Shown here piece by piece: positions 58,737 through 64,000 of a DNA stretch of 64,000 bases (position 1 is the stretch's first letter; the number at the start of each line of letters is the position of its first letter). Both the position numbers and the translations under genes were made by a program. The DNA is taken from assembly GCA_949878435.1 (NCBI GenBank), contig CATLAK010000001.1, forward strand, positions 310,001 to 374,000, given 5' to 3'. A model generated the notes under the pieces. The model was not told the DNA's origin, did no database searches, and worked only from the letters and a program-made list of their open reading frames with translations. This stretch comes from an uncultured Lachnospiraceae bacterium (GTDB taxonomy: Bacteria; Bacillota; Clostridia; Lachnospirales; Lachnospiraceae).

Positions 58737-60157
58737 TACTCCACATCATCATTCATCAGGAACTGATTGCGCATTAATTTGATATCTGATAAATAGGTTA
58801 CAAAATCTTCATATATAAGATTCAGCGAATCGTTTACACACTTGTAAGATACGAACGGTCCATCCTCCACCTGTTCTGTCTGATAAAAGTTACACAAATC
58901 TGTTATGTTGTATTTTCGCATATATGCATCCACCGCAAGCATAAACTGAGAACTATGCGTGGTAAGCAATACATGGCATCCGATTTCCTTTACAAGAAGA
59001 ATCATAATTTCAACAAAAAGATTCTGCCACTTCGGATGTAAATGTGACTCTGGCTCATCGAGGATTAATAAGGTATTTCCATCGATTTCGCCCCGTTCCA
59101 AAAGAATCTTTATGATCGAAAACATTTTAGAGCCGGTAGCCAAATTACCTGCATTCAGCTTTACGTTATCATTGACATAAAAACGCTCTCCATCCTTCAT
59201 AGCAAATTCTCCGGGAAGAATGGCGTCGATTTTTTCTTTAATCAATTTATAGCGTTCATCAATTACCCCTTCCTCAAAAATCGACCTTGGACGCGCAAAA
59301 TTCAGCACAAATTTAAGTTTATTATCATGGGTAACTATTCTCGATTCATTCACAAAGGAAATGCTCGTTGTTGTATATTTGTTTTTTTTGCGAAATGCAG
59401 GTTCATCGAGAACAAATGGATTATCAATAAAATAAACTGTTTTGTATGGAGAGTTCCAGTATACAATATCATTAGATTCTGAAATCTCATTGTTCTCAAT
59501 ATTAATCTTAAAACACGCCTCTCCATTATTATTCATTTCTATATATGATCTTGCACTTTCCAACGCCACAGGTTGAATTTGCCCGTTAAATTCCAATGCC
59601 AAGGTAGAATTGATCGATTGCTTCGCATAATTAACGAGTTCAGGATCGCTTGTAATGTATTCCTGCGTTCTTTGCAAAATTGAAATTGCTTCCTCTTTAT
59701 AAATCTCAAATTTTTCAAAAGTGTTTTCCCGTCTAAAAGCAGAAGGGCGTTGAAACCTCTCCAAGATATAGTTATAAGGGTCCTCCGATATTTCAAAATA
59801 TTTAAGTTCCTGAATCAAATCCATTAAATACAAATCAATTTTATCGGGAGAAATCTCCTCTTCATATTCACCTGCAAAAAAAATCCTTATACATTCATTT
59901 TCAATATATTCTCTCCCACGCTTAATAATCAGATGAAATGGAAAGCATTCACATGCCTTTTCCAACTGGTCAATAGCGTAATTATACCTATCATTAATGG
60001 ATTTTTGTTTCATGTTGGCAACGCTGTCAATTAAAGAATATAATACTTTTCCAACCGTTGTCTTTCCCGAATTATTCTTTCCTGTAATCACTGTCAACCC
60101 ATTTATTTCAATGGCGGAATCCTGTATAATTCCAATATTCTTTAATTGAATATTCAT
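58736..60157 (-). CDS. AAA/OLD-like ATPase, putative defence component
   Basis: A 473-residue ABC/SMC-type ATPase (AAA_15-like). The N-terminal strand MNIQLKNIGIIQDSAIEI is followed by Walker A GKNNSGKTTVGK at residue 26. The C-terminal half has the LATGSKMFSI signature-like element, Walker B LLILDEPESHLHP near residue 370 and the switch His VLLTTHSSQF. The central 250 residues are an unrecognised helical insertion. No TOPRIM domain is present, unlike OLD nucleases, so the nuclease part may be the partner protein downstream. TTTGGAGG precedes the ATG. Confidence 0.85.
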   Translation of the reverse strand: MNIQLKNIGIIQDSAIEINGLTVITGKNNSGKTTVGKVLYSLIDSVANMKQKSINDRYNYAIDQLEKACECFPFHLIIKRGREYIENECIRIFFAGEYEEEISPDKIDLYLMDLIQELKYFEISEDPYNYILERFQRPSAFRRENTFEKFEIYKEEAISILQRTQEYITSDPELVNYAKQSINSTLALEFNGQIQPVALESARSYIEMNNNGEACFKINIENNEISESNDIVYWNSPYKTVYFIDNPFVLDEPAFRKKNKYTTTSISFVNESRIVTHDNKLKFVLNFARPRSIFEEGVIDERYKLIKEKIDAILPGEFAMKDGERFYVNDNVKLNAGNLATGSKMFSIIKILLERGEIDGNTLLILDEPESHLHPKWQNLFVEIMILLVKEIGCHVLLTTHSSQFMLAVDAYMRKYNITDLCNFYQTEQVEDGPFVSYKCVNDSLNLIYEDFVTYLSDIKLMRNQFLMNDDVE

Positions 60158-60267
60158 AAAATACCTCCAAAGCAGAGCTTGTCATCTTAATTTAAGTATA
60201 AACAAAAATTCTTTCATGTATGCTATATTTTATCATAGCCCGGAATAAATGACTACTCTAATCTTTG

Positions 60268-60360
60268 TCACTCCTCCCTGTCAAAACGGAATTGCCGGAT
60301 AATTTTGATAAGTTGTGCTTTCAGACGTTCTTGAATATCATCATTGATATGTCCCCGCAT
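60268..60360 (-). CDS. Small ORF of 30 codons, possible gene remnant
   Basis: An open frame of 30 codons (MRGHINDDIQERLKAQLIKI...) ends at GGGAGGAGTGA. The last bases double as a strong ribosome binding site for a GTG-started frame reading MTKIRVVIYSGL then stop, which resembles the N-terminus of serine recombinases (RVAIYxRxS). Either may be a relic of a mobile element. The rest of 60158-60375 shows only an ATATCA / TGATAT dyad. Confidence 0.25.
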   Translation of the reverse strand: MRGHINDDIQERLKAQLIKIIRQFRFDREE

Positions 60361-60375
60361 TAAGATATTCGTTGT

Positions 60376-61134
60376 TTAAAGCTGTTTTTTATTGAAAAGC
60401 CGAATAGCAATCAGCAATCCGAAAATGGATAAAATGAATGAAACAAAAGCCGGTATCACAAATTCTGCCGGAATGACTTTGCCGGAAATCAAATCTACGT
60501 TTTTTGATGTTAAGATGAACGGACTGAATTTAGCAATCGGTTCAATCATTCCAAGCAAAGATATAAGGGCAACAATACCACCCGTAAAGAGTATGCTTGT
60601 GAAAGTCTGCTTGAATATCACACACCCAATCATCAAAATACTTAAATACAGGAATCCGACGATCCAAAGGGAAACTGCGGCGAAAACAACATGGGCAAGG
60701 CTGGTATCGTTCCATAAAAGGGCTGTGTAGCCGTATGTCGCGGCATAACTAATCCAATAGCTGATTGTCATAAGAGCGACAGCTACTGTATATTTTGCAA
60801 GAATAACAGCTTTACGGGATAGTCCCTTAGTAACCATTAAAACTAATGTTCCTTTAGAATATTCATTTGACAAACAGCTTCCAAACAGAATGATAAATGC
60901 GCTGAAACCAACGCCTGAAATATTCTTGTAAAATTGTTTCCATGCGTCCAAAGCGACTGGTTCAGAAGTCATTTCCATGTCTGCGGCTAAAGCCGATAAA
61001 ATCTCCGGCGTAAATTTTGCAAGAAACGCGCTCATAATACCGAAAATCAGAAAGACCGCGAACAGGATAAGAAAACGATAATTCTTCATATTTTCCGTAA
61101 ATTCTTTTTTCACAAAAGCAATATATCCGCTCAT
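60376..61134 (-). CDS. ABC-2 type transporter permease
   Basis: A 252-residue membrane protein with six helices. The N-terminus SGYIAFVKKEFTENMKNYRFLILFAVFLIFGIMS and the loop SNEYSKGTLVLMVTKGLSRKAVILAKYT are typical of ABC-2 permeases of the YxlG/NatB class. It overlaps the ATPase gene by 4 bases. It is the last of the three genes (PLDc_N-like, ATPase, permease). The substrate is unknown, and transporters of this kind often export antimicrobial agents. Confidence 0.9.
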   Translation of the reverse strand: MSGYIAFVKKEFTENMKNYRFLILFAVFLIFGIMSAFLAKFTPEILSALAADMEMTSEPVALDAWKQFYKNISGVGFSAFIILFGSCLSNEYSKGTLVLMVTKGLSRKAVILAKYTVAVALMTISYWISYAATYGYTALLWNDTSLAHVVFAAVSLWIVGFLYLSILMIGCVIFKQTFTSILFTGGIVALISLLGMIEPIAKFSPFILTSKNVDLISGKVIPAEFVIPAFVSFILSIFGLLIAIRLFNKKQL

Positions 61135-62048
61135 TTCACTACCTCCAAAAACAAACTTTCAAGGGACGGCTCCATAAGTTCTATTTTTATGGGGCAAATC
61201 CCTGTTTCCGCAAGTATACGTAACAAGGTCTTTTGCACATTTTCCATATTGCGGCTGTGTAAAATGAGTTCCCTGTTATTTTCTTCGGAATAAATCAACA
61301 ATGGTTCTGCGGACTTCTGCTTTTTGAAAAGCTGTAAATCTTTATCCGCCGAAAATTCCAAAAGCAAGCTTTCATGTCCATGTAAAGCCTTAATTTCTGC
61401 GAGTGTTCCAGTGACGGCGATTTTTCCCTCATTCAAAAAGGCTGCATGGTTGCAAATTCGCTCTACATCAGAAAGAATGTGTGTGGAAAATAATACCGTC
61501 GTCGTTCCGCTGATTTTATAAAGAATATCCAAAATCTCTTTTCTTCCTACGGGGTCAAGCGCACTTGTCGGTTCATCACAAATCAGTAATTTCGGCTGCG
61601 TAAGCAATGCCTGTGCAATTCCCAATCGTTGCTTCATGCCGCGAGAAAATCCACCAATTTGCTTTGTTACGTCGTATAAGCCAACAAGTGAGAGAAGTTC
61701 TTCACTTCTTTTTGATATTTCAGCCTTTGATAGAGCAATGACTTCTCCGCATAGCTTTAGATATTGTATCGGTGTCATATAGTTATAAAATTCTGGTACG
61801 TCCGGTAAATATCCGATATATTGATTTGTCCTTGTCTGCCCAAAGCCAACAGGCTCATTGCAGACGTGGATTTCTCCGTTATCGGGCTGTAATAGTCCCA
61901 ATACCATTTTCATGGTCGTTGTTTTGCCGGCTCCATTTTTTCCTATGAAACCAAAGACACTTCCCTCCGGTACAGACAGATTGAGATTATCAATGATTCT
62001 CTGCTTTCCAAAACTTTTGGATAAGTTTTGTATTGTGAGGACGTTCAT
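61131..62048 (-). CDS. ABC transporter ATP-binding protein (YxlF/BcrA-like)
   Basis: A 305-residue ATPase. Walker A is GFIGKNGAGKTTTMKMVLG near residue 40, signature GGFSRGMKQRLGIAQAL, Walker B LLICDEPTSALDPVGR, and switch FSTHILSDVERIC. The C-terminal 90-residue extension is typical of BcrA/YxlF-type exporters. The ATG at 62048 overlaps the stop of the upstream PLDc_N gene (ATGA), and the open frame beyond it is not used. It pairs with the ABC-2 permease downstream. Confidence 0.94.
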   Translation of the reverse strand: MNVLTIQNLSKSFGKQRIIDNLNLSVPEGSVFGFIGKNGAGKTTTMKMVLGLLQPDNGEIHVCNEPVGFGQTRTNQYIGYLPDVPEFYNYMTPIQYLKLCGEVIALSKAEISKRSEELLSLVGLYDVTKQIGGFSRGMKQRLGIAQALLTQPKLLICDEPTSALDPVGRKEILDILYKISGTTTVLFSTHILSDVERICNHAAFLNEGKIAVTGTLAEIKALHGHESLLLEFSADKDLQLFKKQKSAEPLLIYSEENNRELILHSRNMENVQKTLLRILAETGICPIKIELMEPSLESLFLEVVK

Positions 62049-62248
62049 TCGTTTTCCCCCTTTCCAAAGACAAAATAAATAATCGGTCCAAAGATCAAGA
62101 TGACTACAACAATCACAAGCCATATAGTTCTGTTTCCAAAGCGATAGCGTGGGTGTCGCAGAATGTGCCTTACCGCCGCTACTGCAAGAGCAATGTCTAC
62201 CAACAGAACTGGAACCAGAAATGGCAGAATTTCAAATAGAATGTTCAA
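62045..62248 (-). CDS. Short PLDc_N-type membrane protein
   Basis: A 67-residue protein with two membrane helices: residues 5-27 and 42-62. The motif RFGNRTIWLVIVVVILIFGPIIYFVFGKGE is characteristic of the phospholipase D-nuclease N-terminal (PLDc_N) family, as in YxlE. These small proteins accompany YxlF-YxlG-type ABC transporters, and in Bacillus the yxlE product is an anti-sigma partner. Here it leads the ABC operon and overlaps the ATPase gene. AGGAGG lies upstream. Confidence 0.88.
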   Translation of the reverse strand: MNILFEILPFLVPVLLVDIALAVAAVRHILRHPRYRFGNRTIWLVIVVVILIFGPIIYFVFGKGENE

Positions 62249-62281
62249 TATTTTTACCTCCTATTATTTATCACTTTTATA

Positions 62282-62310
62282 ATATTATCATAATGATAAT
62301 ATAAAGTCAA
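62282..62310 (-). promoter_or_regulatory. ABC operon promoter with perfect 21-bp operator
   Basis: TTGACT (62305-62310) and TAATAT (62282-62287) on the minus strand are 17 bp apart. A perfect palindrome with arms ATATTATCAT and ATGATAATAT (62282-62302) fills the spacer and -10. The same left half occurs in the promoter of the regulator gene at 62917. Confidence 0.8.
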
Positions 62311-62312
62311 TA

Positions 62313-62339
62313 AAAACCGCCCCGCAAAATTTGGGACGG
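62313..62339 (-). terminator. Intrinsic terminator of the regulator gene
   Basis: On the minus-strand RNA, CCGUCCC pairs with GGGGCGG (one G-U pair) around a 9-base loop and is followed by UUUUUAUU. Confidence 0.8.
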
Positions 62340-62344
62340 TCATT

Positions 62345-62887
62345 TTATTTGTCAGTATTTTCTGCCGGAGATACAATCACACCTATCGTCCGTAACTTAC
62401 GTTCTGAATTAGGTTCATTGTTTTTTACTGTGTTGAGTATTTGAGAAATGTTTGTTACAAGAGAAGTCAATTCATCATCAGAAAGATATAGCGGGGAAAG
62501 AGAAAATCCCGTCATATCTTTTTTGATATTAATATTTGGAGATTGGCAATAATCTTGAAACTGCTTTGCAAATCCAAAGATATACTGCATGAAATATTGC
62601 ATATAAAGTTCGCCGGAATTTTCCTCCACCATAGTTTCCATATTACTATTGATGTCACATGCAAGTGAATAAGTTTTTTCTACTGTACCGCGTACCTGTG
62701 TTTCTTCTACCACCTGCAAAATGCCGTCGCTCAACATTTTTTTGAGATGCCGATATAGGGTAGCTTGTGGAATATCGTTATAGGTATCGGCTAAATGCTT
62801 TGCCGTGGCTTTCCTTTGTGAATGTATTTCGAGCAACAATTTACATTTTACCGGATTTGTAATGCAATCCATAAGTTTATCTGTCAT
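62345..62887 (-). CDS. Winged-helix transcriptional regulator of the ABC operon
   Basis: A 180-residue regulator. The N-terminal HTH reads MDCITNPVKCKLLLEIHSQRKATAKHLADTYNDIPQATLYRHLKKMLSDGILQVV, an ArsR-like winged helix (HTH_20 type), followed by a helical effector domain with LYMQYFMQYIFGFAKQFQDY. AGGAGGG lies before the ATG at 62887. Its gene and the neighbouring ABC operon have almost the same promoter and operator, so it probably represses both and responds to a compound the transporter exports. Confidence 0.85.
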   Translation of the reverse strand: MTDKLMDCITNPVKCKLLLEIHSQRKATAKHLADTYNDIPQATLYRHLKKMLSDGILQVVEETQVRGTVEKTYSLACDINSNMETMVEENSGELYMQYFMQYIFGFAKQFQDYCQSPNINIKKDMTGFSLSPLYLSDDELTSLVTNISQILNTVKNNEPNSERKLRTIGVIVSPAENTDK

Positions 62888-62916
62888 CTTCCGCCCTCCT
62901 GCTTTAATACACGAAA

Positions 62917-62945
62917 ATATTATCATTTTGATACTAAAAAGTCAA
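62917..62945 (-). promoter_or_regulatory. Regulator gene promoter with operator copy
   Basis: TTGACT (62940-62945) and TAATAT (62917-62922) are 17 bp apart. ATATTATCAT-T-TTGATACTAA (62917-62937) shares the full left arm and TGATA with the operator at 62282-62302. Confidence 0.75.
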
Positions 62946-63307
62946 TCGACACTTTGACCATATCACAATTAAAAACTTGAAACATTTTTCGGTGTATGTT
63001 AAGCATTTCCGGCATGTCCCCCGTAGTAGGAAATAAGAAAATTCCTTTCTTAAATCATTCTAAAATCTTCGGTAAAACCGCTATCTGCGATGTTGTAGGG
63101 ATTGAAAGAAACAATTATCATAAAGCGGGCTTGCAAATGTCTTTTCAGTGAGGGGGGCTACTCATGGAAAACAGGAAATGAAACGTACAAATCATTATTC
63201 GAATAACAGCGGAAGAAAGGGCATAGCCGCAAGCTACGCCGTTTCCGAAAACATTTCTAATACTGTCTTATGAGAGTCGCCCTAACGCCCTTTGCTGATA
63301 TCAATTG
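62946..63307. other. Intergenic region with small open frame
   Basis: This 362-base stretch contains no confident gene. A plus-strand frame of 31 codons (63178-63273, MKRTNHYSNNSGRKGIAASY...) overlaps an upstream five-codon frame that follows GAGGGGGG, in the style of a leader peptide, but nothing in frame follows it. Confidence 0.4.
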
Positions 63308-63877
63308 CTATTCCTTCCCTAAAAAATCCCAAAACTGCTTATAATCCAGATACCCCTTTAAGTTTCCCGCATCGTACTGCATCTGCATCACTTCTTTGAC
63401 GATGTCCATCCAATTTTCCTTATCAAATAAACCATTGCTGTTATTTGATGCATGATTGTAAGATTTCGCCCCCATAAATGCGCTCTGTGCGCCCGGGCAT
63501 TTGCCGCTGTCTGTTAAATGGCTTGAATAGGCAAACATGTCAATTTCATCACAATTTCCCGGATCAACCTTAGATACGTCGACCATCCTTTCCGTCACAT
63601 TTCCCTTGGCATCCCATATTTTCACCTTATATACAGGATTTGCCGGATCGAAATCCTTAGGTTTATATACCGTGACAGAGCCCTCATGGTCTGCCATTGC
63701 GCCGATTGCTTCTCCGTCTTCCGGATTTGAAATATGCAGGGCAAATCCTGTACTCTGTGTATGGTTTACATTTCCCATCTTCCCCTCAAAATCATTTCCT
63801 TCTGCTTGATTCGCCATTCTTCTTGTTTTATACCATCCTGAACAGTAATCTGCTGCTCCAATTTTGCTGATGCTCAT
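63308..63877 (-). CDS. Conserved protein of unknown function (Lachnospiraceae type)
   Basis: A 189-residue protein starting MSISKIGAADYCSGWYKTRRMANQAEGNDF. It contains GFALHISNPEDGEAIGAMAD, SVTVYKPKDFDPANPVYKVKIWDAKGNVTERMVDVSKVDP and MFAYSSHLTDSGKCPGAQSAFMGAK, a combination seen in many unnamed proteins of Clostridia as remembered. No enzymatic motif, signal peptide or membrane segment is visible. GGAGG 8 bases before the ATG at 63877 decides the start. The following partial gene upstream may be a relative, so these may form a cluster. Confidence 0.75.
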   Translation of the reverse strand: MSISKIGAADYCSGWYKTRRMANQAEGNDFEGKMGNVNHTQSTGFALHISNPEDGEAIGAMADHEGSVTVYKPKDFDPANPVYKVKIWDAKGNVTERMVDVSKVDPGNCDEIDMFAYSSHLTDSGKCPGAQSAFMGAKSYNHASNNSNGLFDKENWMDIVKEVMQMQYDAGNLKGYLDYKQFWDFLGKE

Positions 63878-63908
63878 CTCTAATTCCTCCATTGTCATTT
63901 ATGCTGTT

Positions 63909-64000
63909 TTATTTCCGGTTCATGAAATTCCAATATGCCTGCATGCTGTACTGATAATATGCCGCTGAGTTTCTCTGGCTCAATAGGTTCATGTCGCTGA
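63909..64000 (-). CDS. C-terminal end of an unnamed gene (truncated by window edge)
   Basis: The last 29 codons (…LLSQRNSAAYYQYSMQAYWNFMNRK then TAA) of a minus-strand gene enter from the right edge. The Tyr/Asn-rich tail is typical of the same unnamed protein class as the neighbour. It ends 31 bases before the start of the 63308-63877 gene, suggesting an operon. Confidence 0.5.
   Translation of the reverse strand, partial: SDMNLLSQRNSAAYYQYSMQAYWNFMNRK

Overview
The window looks like chromosomal DNA of a low-to-mid GC, anaerobic Clostridia member, most likely a Lachnospiraceae. The reasons are two rubrerythrins, NADP-type glutamate dehydrogenase, the yqeG-aroE-aroK-aroQ-efp order, a DUF5688-type protein, many two-component systems, strong AGGAGG-type ribosome binding sites, and no respiratory genes. 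The genus cannot be named from sequence alone. Most genes lie on the minus strand.

Layout. 1-5.8 kb: folate genes (folC-folE plus an HD protein), a CmpB-like membrane protein, a nitroreductase, pyrB-pyrI and a VanZ-like protein. 5.9-11.7 kb: rubrerythrin, a cell-wall amidase, and an operon of secreted VCBS/FG-GAP protein, response regulator, histidine kinase and anchored protein. 11.8-15.6 kb: an Xre/nucleotidyltransferase pair, a GNAT enzyme, an EamA transporter, and a TetR-controlled flavodoxin-like oxidoreductase. 15.7-18.3 kb: a metal-efflux ATPase, free HMA protein and ArsR repressor. 18.3-21.9 kb: nth, an HD-GYP protein and an AGCS symporter. 21.9-31.5 kb: an AT-rich accessory stretch with LytTR/DUF3021, a small ABC exporter, PadR and its membrane partner, a hydroxyacid dehydrogenase, a Phd/RelE-type toxin-antitoxin pair, and a degraded vanG-type cluster (vanR, vanS, broken ligase, VanT-like racemase). 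31.5-44.3 kb: gdhA, an oxidoreductase, an SH3 protein, tRNA-Arg(CCG), the aro/efp operon, a second rubrerythrin, a HAD phosphatase and an OpuC-like importer. 44.3-53 kb: a large EF-hand/FG-GAP-like lipoprotein, DUF1877, MATE with MerR, a metallo-hydrolase, an orphan GHKL kinase, and thioredoxin with a Crp/Fnr regulator. 53-64 kb: a two-component system with an FtsX-type ABC transporter, a two-gene ATPase plus ExK-nuclease-like pair that may be a defence system, an ABC-2 transporter with its own regulator, and the start of a family of unnamed genes.

How parts work together. Three promoters (before the amidase, before the VCBS-RR-HK operon, and before the lipoprotein at 46.5 kb) carry 2 to 6 tandem 11-bp copies of ATGATGCA-containing units. 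In all three, the last unit ends exactly 9 bp before a TATNNT -10 box. This is the geometry expected of an OmpR/PhoB-type activator, and it ties a peptidoglycan hydrolase, two Ca-binding-repeat surface proteins and the two-component system into one candidate envelope regulon. The same geometry recurs with a different repeat (TCGTAGGAAA-like) before the broken vanG gene, and in a related form (TGTCAC repeats) before the FtsX ABC transporter. No CRISPR array, insertion sequence or rRNA was seen.
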